Shown here piece after piece: positions 42,286 to 54,048 of a stretch of DNA of 64,000 nucleotides (the stretch's first letter is position 1; each line of letters opens with the position of its first letter). Both the position numbers and the translations under genes were made by a program. Source of the stretch: Nocardioides panzhihuensis (GTDB taxonomy: Bacteria; Actinomycetota; Actinomycetes; Propionibacteriales; Nocardioidaceae); the NCBI RefSeq assembly GCF_013408335.1, contig NZ_JACBZR010000001.1, forward strand, positions 5,481,501-5,545,500. Reading direction: 5' to 3'. The notes under the pieces are model-generated. The model was not told the origin of the DNA. It saw nothing but the letters and a program-made list of their open reading frames with translations, and did no database searches.

Positions 42286-42873
42286 ATGACGAACGACTTG
42301 ACCGGCAAGGACTTCGCCACCAGCATCGCCGACTCGGTGGAGAGCTTTCTGCTCTCGGTGCGCGCGATCGCTGCCGACGGCGACGGTGGCAGCGCTGTCC
42401 CGATGCTGCTGCTGGAGGTGAGCCAGATCCTGCTGGCGGGCGCGCGGCTGGGCGCCCAGCAGGACTTCGAGCCTCGTGAGGAGTTCCAGCCCGACGTGGG
42501 CATGGAGGCAGATGTCGACGAGCTCCGGATGGGGCTCGCCGAGATGTTCGGCGACATCGACACCTACAGCTTCGTCTTCGACCCCTACAGCCCCGACGTG
42601 GTCGACAGCCAGATCTCCGACGACGTCGCCAGCCTGGTGACCGATCTGGAGTACGGCCTGCGTCACTACCGGCTCGGCGACGTCGCCGAGGCGCTGTGGT
42701 GGTGGCAGTTCAGCTACGTCAACAACTGGGGAAACCTGGCCGGGGCGGTGCTCAACGCGCTGCTCACCGTGGTCGCTCACGACCGTCTCGACACCGAGCC
42801 GTTCACCGGCGAGGACGAGGACCTGGCTGCCGCAGATGAGATGCTGGAGAAGACGGCCGCACCGGCAACGTAG
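42286..42873 (+). CDS. DUF5063 domain protein
   Basis: 195 residues, soluble and acidic. DUF5063 features: [20 protein letters not shown] at the start, and [47 protein letters not shown] in the second half. No catalytic motif is visible. It is conserved next to the recR-lysC region in Actinobacteria. It follows a clear GGGAAAGGGGG ribosome binding site. Its TAG stop is part of the probable lysC -10 box. Function unknown. Confidence 0.8.
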   Translation: MTNDLTGKDFATSIADSVESFLLSVRAIAADGDGGSAVPMLLLEVSQILLAGARLGAQQDFEPREEFQPDVGMEADVDELRMGLAEMFGDIDTYSFVFDPYSPDVVDSQISDDVASLVTDLEYGLRHYRLGDVAEALWWWQFSYVNNWGNLAGAVLNALLTVVAHDRLDTEPFTGEDEDLAAADEMLEKTAAPAT

Positions 42874-42884
42874 ACTCTCCCGGC

Positions 42885-45763
<2,879 letters not shown>

Positions 45764-45854
45764 CGAGACGTCACGTACGTCGGCCGAGATGGCATCACGG
45801 TGCCACCTCGGCCGACGGGAGTGACGCCTCGGCCGACGCGGGTGACGCCTCGAC
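45764..45854. repeat. 21-nt tandem repeat cluster A with hairpin
   Basis: The gap between the convergent asd and membrane-protein genes is filled with copies of a 21-nt unit (GTGACGCCTCGG, then CCGACG and three variable bases). Two inverted units lie at the left (45764-45805) and about two and a half direct units at the right (45800-45854). They form a hairpin: CGTCGGCCGAG (45778) with CTCGGCCGACG (45807), and TGGCA with TGCCA inside. It may act as a bidirectional terminator. Related clusters are at 62214 and 63384. Confidence 0.75.
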
Positions 45855-45864
45855 GTGGGGCTTG

Positions 45865-46590
45865 TCAGTCGATGTAGGTCGTGGTGACCCAGTAGGAGAG
45901 GGCGTACGCGGCGGCGTTGAGGATCACGGCGATGATCACGGCCCAGGCGTTGTCGAAGAGCTCGGTGAGGAAGAGCATCGAGACCACGGCGACGAGGGCT
46001 GAGCCGAGGAAGCTGATCGTGAAGGGGGAACGGGCGCCGGTCAGGCGGAGGAGGTAGCCGCCGACGACGACCGCGAGGACGAAGACGGCGATGAGGATGA
46101 TCGCGCCCTTGTCGCCGAGCGACGAGGTGCCGCGCGTCCACTGGCTCACGGTGCCGCTGAGCCAGATCGCCAGGGTCATGAACGCGCCGACGATGGCGCC
46201 GATCATGACGGCCGCCGACATGCCGGTCGGGGTGGCGAGCTTCAGCCGCCGTTGGCTCGGGGCCTTGGCCGTCTTGGGCTCCTTGGCTGCCTTGGGCGCT
46301 CGAGGAGTCTTGGGCGCTCGAGGGGTCTTGGCCTTCGGTTCCCGCACCGGTTTCGGAGGCTTCGGGGCTCTCTGCTTCTGCGCGGGCTTCTCGACAGCCT
46401 TCTTCGCCGGCGGCTCGGGCGCGACGACGGGCGGTGCCGTCTTCTCCAGCACCTGGGTCTTCTCCGCGGAACCCTGCTGAGCCGAAGGCTTCTCGTTCTC
46501 AGGCTTGGCGTCGGCCGGCTTCATACCCGCACGCTTCTTCTTGAAGCCGAACGACGGCGCGGCGAGCTTGTCGGCGGGGTCGTTGGTCAT
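45865..46590 (-). CDS. Membrane protein with Lys/Pro/Ala-rich N-terminus
   Basis: 241 residues. About 120 N-terminal residues are highly basic and low in complexity, with repeats of the type APKTPR (PKAKTPRAPKTPRAPKAAK). Four membrane segments follow (about 123-145, 160-180, 188-208 and 215-235). The tail could bind nucleic acid or the membrane surface. There is no recognised family beyond 'hypothetical membrane protein'. Confidence 0.75.
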   Translation of the reverse strand: MTNDPADKLAAPSFGFKKKRAGMKPADAKPENEKPSAQQGSAEKTQVLEKTAPPVVAPEPPAKKAVEKPAQKQRAPKPPKPVREPKAKTPRAPKTPRAPKAAKEPKTAKAPSQRRLKLATPTGMSAAVMIGAIVGAFMTLAIWLSGTVSQWTRGTSSLGDKGAIILIAVFVLAVVVGGYLLRLTGARSPFTISFLGSALVAVVSMLFLTELFDNAWAVIIAVILNAAAYALSYWVTTTYID

Positions 46591-46642
46591 GAGGGGCAGT
46601 TTCGCATGCCGTACGCCACAATTGAACCCAGGACGACCGAAC

Positions 46643-47101
46643 TCAAGCGCGGGTCAGACGGATGACCGGGATCTCGCGGTCGGTCTTCTCCTCGTAGCTC
46701 CCGAAGTTGGCGGCCGAGTCGACGATCGCGGCCCAGACGCGTGCGCGCTCCTCGCCATGGATCTGCTCGGCGACCACGGGGATCGTCTCACCGCCGAGCT
46801 CGATCGTCACGCGATCCGGGTGGGCGGCGAGGTTGTAGTACCACGCCGGGTTCTTCACCGCGCCGCCTGCCGAGGCGACCACCAGCCAGGTGCCGTCGTC
46901 GCCGGGGAACCAGGCGAGCGGCGACGAGCGCGGTTCGCCGCTCTTCTTGCCGATCGTGGTGAGCACGAGCAGTCGCATCCCGGCCGTCGTCGAGTTGCTC
47001 TTGCGGGCCCGGCGCATCATCAGCCTGTTGCCCAGCTTCAGGAGAGGGTTGGCGGTGGGCTGCCTGGCGCCGCGAGTGCCGTTGCGAGTGTCGAAGCTCA
47101 T
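46643..47101 (-). CDS. Deazaflavin (F420)-dependent nitroreductase family protein
   Basis: 152 residues with the split-barrel DDN/Rv3547-like signature: LVLTTIGKKSGEPRSSPLAWFPGDDGTWLVVASAGGAVKNPAWYYNLAAHPDRVTIEL. These proteins bind F420 or heme-like cofactors and reduce nitro compounds or quinones. The natural substrate is unknown. TAGTGT lies 7 nt before the ATG (leaderless). Confidence 0.9.
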   Translation of the reverse strand: MSFDTRNGTRGARQPTANPLLKLGNRLMMRRARKSNSTTAGMRLLVLTTIGKKSGEPRSSPLAWFPGDDGTWLVVASAGGAVKNPAWYYNLAAHPDRVTIELGGETIPVVAEQIHGEERARVWAAIVDSAANFGSYEEKTDREIPVIRLTRA

Positions 47102-47173
47102 GTCGTCGACACTACTCGGTCAAAAACAGGTTCAGGCCCGGAGATCTGGTGATCTCCGAGCCTGAACTCACTG

Positions 47174-47247
47174 TCGGGTTGACAGGATTTGAACCTGCGG
47201 CCCCCTCGTCCCGAACGAGGTGCGCTACCAAGCTGCGCTACAACCCG
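47174..47247 (-). tRNA. tRNA-Pro (anticodon CGG)
   Basis: Minus strand: acceptor CGGGTTG pairs with CAACCCG, discriminator A, no encoded CCA. The anticodon arm CTCGT-TCGGGA-ACGAG gives anticodon CGG. The D arm has GCGCAGCTTGGTAGCGC, and the T arm GCAGGTTCAAATCCTG. Confidence 0.95.
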
Positions 47248-47319
47248 AATGCTGCACCGATCAACGGTCCAACGAGAGTTGAGCATAGCCCAGAGGCTTC
47301 CCGGATCCGTAATCGAGCC

Positions 47320-48252
47320 CTACTGGCGAGATGACCCGCGCGGCGTGAGCGTCAGGAGGGTGGCCTCGGGGCGGCAGGCGATCCGGATCCGGGTGTACGG
47401 CGACGTGCCGAGGCCGGCCGATACGTGCATCCAAGCCTGCCGTCCACCGTGGGTGTGCGTGTGCAGCCCGCGCACCCGGCCGGGGTCGAGATCGCAGTTG
47501 GTCGCGAGAGCCCGCCCGCCGGGCAGGCAGATCTGGCCACCGTGGGTGTGACCCGCCAGGATCGCGTCGTAGCCGTCGGCGGTGAACTGGTCCAGGACCC
47601 GCAGGTACGGTGCGTGCGCGACTCCGAGGCGTACGTCCGCGGACGGGTCGGCGGGGCCCGCGACCGCGGGCAGGTCGTCGAGGCGGAGGTGGGGGTCGTC
47701 GACCCCGGCGAAGGCGAACTCGATGCCCTTGACGGTCAACGACGAGCGCGAGTTGGTGAGATCCAGCCAGCCGGACTTGGTGAAGGACGCGGTCAGATCA
47801 CGCCAGGGGAGCTCGGGCACGTTCGTACGCCGCTTGCCGCTGTCCGGCAGCAGGTAGCCGATCGGGTTGCGCATCCGCGGCTCGTAGTAGTCGTTGGAGC
47901 CGTGCACGAAGACGCCGGGCACGTCGAGCAGCGTGCCGAGGGCGTTGACTACCGCCGGCACGGCCCGCCGGTCGGCGAGGTTGTCACCGGTGTCGACGAC
48001 CAGGTCCGGCTTCAGCGCGGCCAGCGAGGCGATCCAGTCGAGCTTCTTGTGCTGCGACGGGACCACATGCATGTCGGAGAGATGCAGCACGCGGAGCGGG
48101 TCCGCGCCTTCCGGGAGCACGGGCAGCCTCACGCGGCGCAGCGTGTACTGACGGGCCTCCCACAGGGCGTACGTCGTCATGGCCGCGCCGGTGGCGAGCC
48201 CGGTGCCGATTGCTGTGCCGACTACTGGGCCGATCACTGAGGCGAGCCGCAT
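47320..48252 (-). CDS. Membrane-anchored metallophosphoesterase (YkuE/YaeI-like)
   Basis: 310 residues with one N-terminal hydrophobic segment (about 5-28). Calcineurin-like motifs: LHLSDMHVVPSQ (D-x-H), VDTGDNLAD (GD), VHGSNDYYE (GND in place of GNHD), GVAHAP and LAGHTHGGQI (GHxHG). The family hydrolyses phosphodiesters or membrane phospholipids such as UDP-diacylglucosamine. The same gene (Rv3683) adjoins ponA2 in M. tuberculosis. Its start is only 26 bp from the divergent YqeY start, so the promoters overlap. Confidence 0.9.
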   Translation of the reverse strand: MRLASVIGPVVGTAIGTGLATGAAMTTYALWEARQYTLRRVRLPVLPEGADPLRVLHLSDMHVVPSQHKKLDWIASLAALKPDLVVDTGDNLADRRAVPAVVNALGTLLDVPGVFVHGSNDYYEPRMRNPIGYLLPDSGKRRTNVPELPWRDLTASFTKSGWLDLTNSRSSLTVKGIEFAFAGVDDPHLRLDDLPAVAGPADPSADVRLGVAHAPYLRVLDQFTADGYDAILAGHTHGGQICLPGGRALATNCDLDPGRVRGLHTHTHGGRQAWMHVSAGLGTSPYTRIRIACRPEATLLTLTPRGSSRQ

Positions 48253-48278
48253 GGCTCAACCCTGCCACAATGGGTTCC

Positions 48279-48737
48279 ATGAGCTCTTTGAAGGACCGAC
48301 TCCGTGCCGATCTGACCTCTGCGATGAAGGCCCGTGACAAGGACCGTGCCGGGACGCTGCGCATGGTCTTGGCTTCGATCACCGAGGCCGAGGTGGCCGG
48401 CAAGGAGGCCAAGGAGCTAACCGACGACGAGATCATCACGATCCTTACCCGCGAGGCCAAGAAGCGTCGCGAGGCGGCCACCGCCTTCGCCGAGGGTGGC
48501 CGCACCGAGCAGGCCGCGAAGGAGACCGCGGAGGCTGCGGTGATCACCGAGTATCTTCCCGCTCAGCTGAGCGCTGAGGAGATCTCCGACCTGGTCAGCA
48601 AGGCCATCGCCCAGACCGGCGCCGCCGAGGAGGGGATGCGGGCCATGGGCAAGGTGATGGGCATCCTGACCCCGCAGACCAAGGGCCGTGCCGACGGTGG
48701 CGCCGTCGCCGCAGAGGTGCGCAAGCAGCTCGGCTGA
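48279..48737 (+). CDS. GatB/YqeY domain-containing protein
   Basis: 152 residues: MSSLKDRLRADLTSAMKARDKDRAGTLRMVLASITEAEV, then the LTDDEIITILTREAKKRREAATAF and ITEYLPAQLSAEEI stretches typical of YqeY. It resembles the tRNA-binding tail of GatB but is stand-alone; the role is unclear. The ATG at 48279 is preferred to 48270 because a CACAAT box lies exactly 7 nt upstream (leaderless). Confidence 0.9.
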   Translation: MSSLKDRLRADLTSAMKARDKDRAGTLRMVLASITEAEVAGKEAKELTDDEIITILTREAKKRREAATAFAEGGRTEQAAKETAEAAVITEYLPAQLSAEEISDLVSKAIAQTGAAEEGMRAMGKVMGILTPQTKGRADGGAVAAEVRKQLG

Positions 48738-48752
48738 GCAGCACCGGAGAAC

Positions 48753-48787
48753 ACTGCGGCCCCCACCGGATCGGTGGGGGCCGCAGT
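48753..48787. terminator. Hairpin terminator between convergent genes
   Basis: A perfect 16-bp stem (ACTGCGGCCCCCACCG) with a GAT loop between the YqeY gene and ponA2. Confidence 0.83.
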
Positions 48788-48805
48788 CGTTGAGCGGGCG
48801 CGGCG

Positions 48806-51271
48806 TCAGTCGCTCGGCCACTCCCAGCCGAAATCGGGTCCTTCGTCGACCGCCGCCGGCTTCCCGTTGCCGGGCTTGTCGTCGTCGCCGCCGTCGTCCT
48901 CGGGCTTCTTCTTGTCGGGCTTCTTCTCGGGCTTGGGGTCGCGCTTCGGCTCCGGCCCGAGCGAGGTGTAGATCGTGATCGGCGAACCCTCGGCGGCGTC
49001 GCCGGACGGGGTGGTGAAGGCGACCAGACCGCGGTCGTACTCGGAGTACGCCTCCGGGCCGAGCTGGACCTGGAAGCCGGCGCTCCTCAGCACCTTCGTC
49101 GCCTTTTCAACGGTCATGCCGCCGACCCAAGGGACGTCGACTGTGTTTCCTGCGATCACGTTCGGGTCGGGCTCCTGGAAGTCCACCGACTTGAGGTATT
49201 TGTCGATCACCTGCATCGCGTCGCCCCACATCGGGCCGGCGAAACCCGACCCCGATGCGGTGGCGATGTAGTCGCCGCCGATGTATTGGCCCTGAAGACC
49301 TAGCGGCGTGCCTGCCGAGTTGGCCCCGGCGATCATCGCAGCGGTCGCGAGCCGCGGCGTGTAGCCCATCAGCCACACCGCCTTGTTGTCCTGCGTGGTG
49401 CCGGTCTTGCCGGCGCTCGGCACCGACAGGGCCAGGTTCTGGCCGAAGCCACCGGGCTCCATCACGCCGCGGAGGATGTCGTTGACCGCGTCTGCAGTGC
49501 CCTTGGCCATGGCCTGCTGGCAGGTCGGCTCGTACTTCTTGATCACCTTGTCGTTGGCGTCGAGGATCTCGTTGACCGGCACCGAGTCGCAGTGCTTCCC
49601 GCGGGCGCCGAACGTCGCGTACGCCTCGGCCATCTCCAGCGGGCTGACGTCCACGACGCCGAGGGTGAACGTCGGCACCCGCTCTGCGCCTCCACAGCGA
49701 GTCTCGCTCGGCTTGCAGACGTGGCCGTCGTCGAAGTTGACCCCGAACGGGGCGGTGAGCTTGACACCCATCTTCTGCGCCATCTTGTAGGGCGTGCACA
49801 TCCCGGTGAGCTGGAAGAGCTGGGCGTAGAAGGTGTTCACGGACTCTCGGGTGCCGGTGTAGGCGTCCTTGCTGCCCGAGGTCGTGGAGTTGTGGAAGGT
49901 GTGGGAGCCGACCCGGTTGCCGTCCCCGGGACAGCCGGCGAAGGTGGACTCGTTGAGGGTCAGCTCTTCGGGCGAGTTGATCTGCTGCTTGAGCGGAAAG
50001 CCCTGCTCGATCGCCGCTGCGAGGGTGAACGCCTTGAACGTCGAGCCGGCCTGGAAGCCGTTGGAGTCGCCGGCCTTCTCCTTCGGGACCAGGTAGTTGA
50101 GGTAGGACTGGCCCTTCTTCTTGTTGTCACCCATCGGACGGGACTGGGCGAGCGCCCGGACCCGACCTGTGCCGGGCTCGACCATGGCCAGCGCGCCGAT
50201 GGCCTGGTCGGTGGCGTGAACGTGATCCTCGACCGACTCCTGAGCGGCGTCCTGGAAGCGCTGGTCGAGCGTGGTCTTGATGGTCAGACCGCCGGACTTG
50301 ATCAGCGCCAGCCGGTCGGTCTCGTTCTCCCCGAAGGCGGGGTCCTTGAGCAGCCACTTGATCACGTAGTCGCAGAAGAACTCAGCGGACGAGCCGAGGC
50401 AGCCGTTGCGCTGCTTCTGGACGTTGAGGCCTAGGCCAGCGTCTTTCGTCTTCTCCGCCTCGGGGCGGGAGATGACCTTGAGCGCGGCCATCCGGTCGAG
50501 GACGACGTTGCGGCGGGCGATGGTGGCGTCGGGGTAGTTGGTCGGGTCGTAACCGGTGGGGTTCTTCACCATCCCGGCGAGCATCGCCGACTGCTGCCAG
50601 TTGAGCTCGGAGGCGTTGACGTTGAAGTAGTGCTTGGCGGCGGCCTGGACGCCGTAGGCGCCGTCGCCGAAGTAGGCCGCGTTGAGGTAGCGCTCGAGGA
50701 TCCAGTCCTTGGAGTGCTTCTCCTCCAGCGCGATCGCGTAGCGCAGCTCGCGGATCTTGCGGGCCGTCGACTTCTCGATCGCGGCCTTGCGCTCCTCCTC
50801 CGTCTTCGCGGAGTAGACCAGCGTCGTCTTCACCAGCTGCTGGGTGATCGAGGAGCCGCCCTGCACCGAGTCGCTGGCCTGGTTGGTGATCAGCGCGCGC
50901 AGCGTGCCCTTCAGGTCCATCGCGCCGTGCTGGTAGAAGCGGTAGTCCTCGATCGCCAGGAGCGCCTTGGTCATGTTGGACGAGATCTGGTCGAGCGGGC
51001 GATAGACGCGGTTCTGGTCGTAGAGCGTCGTGATCAGCTTGCCCTTGCGGTCGACGATCTTGGTCGTCTGGGACATCTCGTCGATCTCGAAGGCCTGCGG
51101 CAGCGAGTCCATCTTCTCGGCGGTCTCTTTGGCAGCGATCCCGGCCACACCGGCGAAGGGGATGGCCAGACCTGCGGCGACGACTCCGAGGACGGCTGCC
51201 ACACCGCACATGACGGCGAGGTGCTTGAGCACGGTCTGCGGGCGCAGCGACGGCGAGGACATGCTGGTCAT
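48806..51271 (-). CDS. ponA2: Bifunctional penicillin-binding protein (PonA2-like, with PASTA)
   Basis: 821 residues. N-terminal membrane anchor about 18-45. Glycosyltransferase domain with the catalytic Glu in LLAIEDYRFYQHGAMD (E about 105) and GGSSITQQLVK. Transpeptidase domain with GSTFK (Ser about 407), SVN (about 475) and KTGT (about 620). One PASTA domain (VPWVGGMTVEKATKVLRSAGFQVQ), then an acidic/basic tail. It polymerises and cross-links peptidoglycan. In M. tuberculosis ponA2 (Rv3682) likewise adjoins whiB4, the ArsA-like pair and Rv3683. The gene is divergent from whiB4. Confidence 0.94.
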   Translation of the reverse strand: MTSMSSPSLRPQTVLKHLAVMCGVAAVLGVVAAGLAIPFAGVAGIAAKETAEKMDSLPQAFEIDEMSQTTKIVDRKGKLITTLYDQNRVYRPLDQISSNMTKALLAIEDYRFYQHGAMDLKGTLRALITNQASDSVQGGSSITQQLVKTTLVYSAKTEEERKAAIEKSTARKIRELRYAIALEEKHSKDWILERYLNAAYFGDGAYGVQAAAKHYFNVNASELNWQQSAMLAGMVKNPTGYDPTNYPDATIARRNVVLDRMAALKVISRPEAEKTKDAGLGLNVQKQRNGCLGSSAEFFCDYVIKWLLKDPAFGENETDRLALIKSGGLTIKTTLDQRFQDAAQESVEDHVHATDQAIGALAMVEPGTGRVRALAQSRPMGDNKKKGQSYLNYLVPKEKAGDSNGFQAGSTFKAFTLAAAIEQGFPLKQQINSPEELTLNESTFAGCPGDGNRVGSHTFHNSTTSGSKDAYTGTRESVNTFYAQLFQLTGMCTPYKMAQKMGVKLTAPFGVNFDDGHVCKPSETRCGGAERVPTFTLGVVDVSPLEMAEAYATFGARGKHCDSVPVNEILDANDKVIKKYEPTCQQAMAKGTADAVNDILRGVMEPGGFGQNLALSVPSAGKTGTTQDNKAVWLMGYTPRLATAAMIAGANSAGTPLGLQGQYIGGDYIATASGSGFAGPMWGDAMQVIDKYLKSVDFQEPDPNVIAGNTVDVPWVGGMTVEKATKVLRSAGFQVQLGPEAYSEYDRGLVAFTTPSGDAAEGSPITIYTSLGPEPKRDPKPEKKPDKKKPEDDGGDDDKPGNGKPAAVDEGPDFGWEWPSD

Positions 51272-51333
51272 CGTAGGTGATCGCGGCTAATAGCACATGA
51301 TTCGCAGTTGGCGCCGCACAGGTGGGTCAAAGG

Positions 51334-51348
51334 GGGTCCCTGGGACCC
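51334..51348. promoter_or_regulatory. Palindrome in ponA2-whiB4 intergenic region
   Basis: GGGTCCC-T-GGGACCC is a perfect 7+7 palindrome in the 217-bp divergent gap. It could be an operator for either gene; no regulator is known to me. A TTTAACC-TTTAGT region nearer whiB4 (about 51410-51422) looks like its promoter. Confidence 0.3.
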
Positions 51349-51488
51349 TCCTAGTCATTTCGGGCTACATACTTTGGGCCAGAAGGGTGTGTCACTAGAG
51401 AGGTTGCGGTCTTTAACCTTTAGTCCGCACGGGCGCCCACGCCGTCATTTGGGGAGGGCGAAGCGCTCCGACGAAGGGATGGCACACA

Positions 51489-51764
51489 ATGTGGATTGAT
51501 GAATGGTCGCTGCAGGCTGCATGTCGTGAGAACGAGCCCGACGAGCTCTTCGTCCGGGGAGCCGAGCAGAACAAGGCCAAGATGGTCTGCTCCGGCTGCG
51601 TCGTCCGCACCGAGTGCCTGGCCGAGGCGCTCGACAACCAGATCGAGTGGGGTGTCTGGGGCGGCATGACCGAGCGTGAGCGTCGTGCTCTGCTCCGTCG
51701 CAGCCCGAACGCTTCGTGGCGTGCGGTGCTCGAGGCCGCGCGCACCCGTGCCATCGTGGAGTGA
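51489..51764 (+). CDS. whiB4: WhiB-family iron-sulfur regulator (WhiB4/WblA type)
   Basis: 91 residues. Four Cys ligands for a 4Fe-4S cluster: C12, C34, C37 and C43 (CSGC spacing CxxCx5C). The GVWGG turn is at residues 55-59, and the basic C-terminal DNA-binding part is RERRALLRRSPNASW. WhiB proteins sense oxidation and nitric oxide and act with sigma factors. The ortholog assignment to WhiB4/WblA comes from the neighbours (ponA2 and two ArsA-like ATPases), as in mycobacteria and Streptomyces. The AAGGGATGG ribosome binding site precedes ATG. Confidence 0.93.
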   Translation: MWIDEWSLQAACRENEPDELFVRGAEQNKAKMVCSGCVVRTECLAEALDNQIEWGVWGGMTERERRALLRRSPNASWRAVLEAARTRAIVE

Positions 51765-51841
51765 GCACTCGTCCCCTACTCGAGTGGATCGCTGAAGATC
51801 TTGGTTGAGCCAGGACGTACCTGCGTACGTCCTGGCTCGAC

Positions 51842-53008
51842 TCATTCCTGGGCCAGCAGTCGGGCGATCTCGCGGAGGCCGTCGAGATCGTGTACGTCGC
51901 CGGGCAGCGCCGGCACGACGGCGGTCGGCACCTGCGGATGGGCTACGGCGAAGCGCTCGCGCAGCTGATCCTGGCGTTCGACCAGGCGGGCGCGGTCGGC
52001 GTGGAGCCTCAGCAGCCCGGCGGTGAGAGGCGCGTCGGGGAGCCGCTCCGCCGCCGCGCCGGCCGCGGAGGCAGTGAGCGAGGCGTCGTCGGGCAGGGTC
52101 GCTCGGTTGACGACCAGCCCCTGAAGGGGCATCCGGTCGCCGGAGAGACGTTCGACGAAGTAGGCGGCCTCCCGGAGCGCGTCGGGCTCGGGCGCCGCGA
52201 TGACGAGGAACGCGGTCTCGTCGGCCTGGAGCAGCGCGTACGTCTCCTGGGCCCGTTGCCGGAAGCCGCCGAAGACGGTGTCGAGCGCGGTCACGAAGGT
52301 CTGCAGGTCGGTGAGCATCTGCCCGCCGAGGACCTTCTTGAGCGCGTTGGTTACGAGGTTGATCCCGGCCGACATGAGTCGGACGGGCCCCTTCGCGGGG
52401 GCCAGCATCAGGCGTAGGAAGCGGCCGTCGAGGAAGCTGGAGAGACGCTCGGGAGCGTCGAGGAAGTCGAGGGCGCTCCGGCTCGGGGGCGTGTCGACGA
52501 CGATCAGGTCGTAGTCGCCGTTGCCGCCGTTGTGGGCGAAGGAGTCGCGGTAGAGCTGGCCGAGCTTCTCCATCGCCATGTATTCCTGCGTGCCCGCGAA
52601 GCTCGAGCTCAAGGCGATGTAGAACTGGTTGTTGAGGATCTGCTGCGCCTTCTCCGGGCTGGCCTGGGACTCGACCACCTCGTCGAAGGTGCGCTTCATG
52701 TCGAGCATCATCGCGTCGAGCCGTCCCGGGCCGATTCCGGGAACGGGTCGAGGCGTGTTGTCGAGCTGGGCGATGCCCATCGACTGGGCGAGTCTCCGGG
52801 CGGGATCGATCGTCAGCACCACCACCTTGCGCCCGCGCTCGGCGGCTCGGAGTGCGAGGGCGGCCGAGGTGGTCGTCTTGCCCACGCCACCGCTGCCACA
52901 GCAGACGATGATGTGGGTGTTGTGGTCGTCGAGGAGCCGGTCGACCTCGAGGGCCTGGGTGTGGTCGCCGTGGGCGGCCAGGGGGCCGACACGTGGATGT
53001 GACGTCAT
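51842..53008 (-). CDS. ArsA/GET3-like anion-transport-type ATPase (Rv3680-like)
   Basis: 388 residues. Deviant Walker A CCGSGGVGKTTT (about 40), switch regions LTIDPARRLAQSMG and VVDTPPSRSALDFLDAP, and a Met-rich amphipathic middle. It belongs to the ArsA/Get3 ATPase class. In mycobacteria the adjacent pair Rv3679-Rv3680 forms a complex linked to the WhiB4 region; a role in arsenite export is not implied because no ArsB is present. The start overlaps the stop of the paired gene by four bases (ATGA). Confidence 0.9.
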   Translation of the reverse strand: MTSHPRVGPLAAHGDHTQALEVDRLLDDHNTHIIVCCGSGGVGKTTTSAALALRAAERGRKVVVLTIDPARRLAQSMGIAQLDNTPRPVPGIGPGRLDAMMLDMKRTFDEVVESQASPEKAQQILNNQFYIALSSSFAGTQEYMAMEKLGQLYRDSFAHNGGNGDYDLIVVDTPPSRSALDFLDAPERLSSFLDGRFLRLMLAPAKGPVRLMSAGINLVTNALKKVLGGQMLTDLQTFVTALDTVFGGFRQRAQETYALLQADETAFLVIAAPEPDALREAAYFVERLSGDRMPLQGLVVNRATLPDDASLTASAAGAAAERLPDAPLTAGLLRLHADRARLVERQDQLRERFAVAHPQVPTAVVPALPGDVHDLDGLREIARLLAQE

Positions 53009-54021
53009 GCGAGCCCCTGATCCTTCAGCTCGGCGGCGAGCTCGTAGAGCCCGCCGATGTCGATCCCGCCGGCGAGCCGGTTGAGCTCGTAGGTCGGGAC
53101 ACCGAGACCGGCGACGAGTTCACGTTGGGCGTCCTCGAGGGCTCGGCGCTCGGCGTACTCCTTCGCCTCGTCGGTGAGGGCGGAGATGAGTGCGGGGTCG
53201 GGTTCGATGCCGGCGCGCTTGAGGTCTTCGGCGATGGCGTCGCCGTCGAGGGAGCCGGCGAGGGCGGGGGCGAGAGATTCGTCGGGGAGGTCGCGGGGGC
53301 GCACCTGGTTGACGATGACGCCGCCGACCGGGAGCCCGGCGGCGCGCAGCTCGCTGATGCCGTCGGCGGTCTCCTGGACCGGCATCTCCTCGAGCAGCGT
53401 GACCAGATGGACCGCGGTGCGGCGGGAGCGGAACAGGGTCATCATCGTGTCGGCCTGGTTCTTGATCGGGCCGACCTTGGCCAGGCCCGCGACGGACTCG
53501 GACACGTTGAGGAAGCTGGTGATCCGGCCGGTCGGGGGAGCGTCGAGCACGATGGCGTCATAGGTCCGCGCGCCCTTGTTGCGGCTGTTGCGCTGGACGG
53601 CCTCGAAGAGCTTGCCGGTGAGCAGGACGTCCCGGACGCCGGGCGCGATCGTGGTGGCGAACTCGACGACGCCGAAGCGGTCGAGGGCGCGGCCGGCCGG
53701 GCCGAGCTTGTAGTACATCTTGAGGTACTCGAGGAGAGCCTCCTCGGGGGCGATGTGCAGGGCGTAGACGTTGCCCGGCTCGGCGTCGGCGCCCGATCGC
53801 GACCGCAACCGCAGCCCGGTCGCGATCCGGGTCTCCGCATACGGCAGCGGGTCGACGTCGAACATCCGAGCCACCCCCTGGCGGCCCTCGACCTCGCAGA
53901 GCAGGACGTTCTTCCCATGGGAGGCCAGCCCGAGCGCCAAGGCCGCAGCCACCGTGGACTTGCCCGTGCCGCCCTTGCCAGTCACCACATGCAACTGCAC
54001 ATGGGGCCAGTCGGAACTCAT
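53005..54021 (-). CDS. ArsA/GET3-like ATPase (Rv3679-like)
   Basis: 338 residues. Walker A VTGKGGTGKST (about 14), LLCEVEGRQGVARMF and VLDAPPTGRITSFLNV as switch motifs. It is the first gene of the two-gene ArsA operon; its stop overlaps the next start. Two dissimilar subunits probably form a heteromer. TAGAGT lies 7 nt before the ATG, so this operon starts with a leaderless transcript. Confidence 0.9.
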   Translation of the reverse strand: MSSDWPHVQLHVVTGKGGTGKSTVAAALALGLASHGKNVLLCEVEGRQGVARMFDVDPLPYAETRIATGLRLRSRSGADAEPGNVYALHIAPEEALLEYLKMYYKLGPAGRALDRFGVVEFATTIAPGVRDVLLTGKLFEAVQRNSRNKGARTYDAIVLDAPPTGRITSFLNVSESVAGLAKVGPIKNQADTMMTLFRSRRTAVHLVTLLEEMPVQETADGISELRAAGLPVGGVIVNQVRPRDLPDESLAPALAGSLDGDAIAEDLKRAGIEPDPALISALTDEAKEYAERRALEDAQRELVAGLGVPTYELNRLAGGIDIGGLYELAAELKDQGLA

Positions 54022-54048
54022 GTCAGCGACTCTAACGGGGACGCGTCA

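Noticed and set aside
42187..42884. Lysine riboswitch or attenuator before lysC
   Set aside because: The lysC start follows a -10 box by 8 nt and the region upstream is coding, so there is no room for a leader RNA.
51842..54021. Arsenite export (arsA-arsB) operon
   Set aside because: There is no ArsB, ArsR, ArsC or ArsD; the gene pair matches the Rv3679-Rv3680 type by context.
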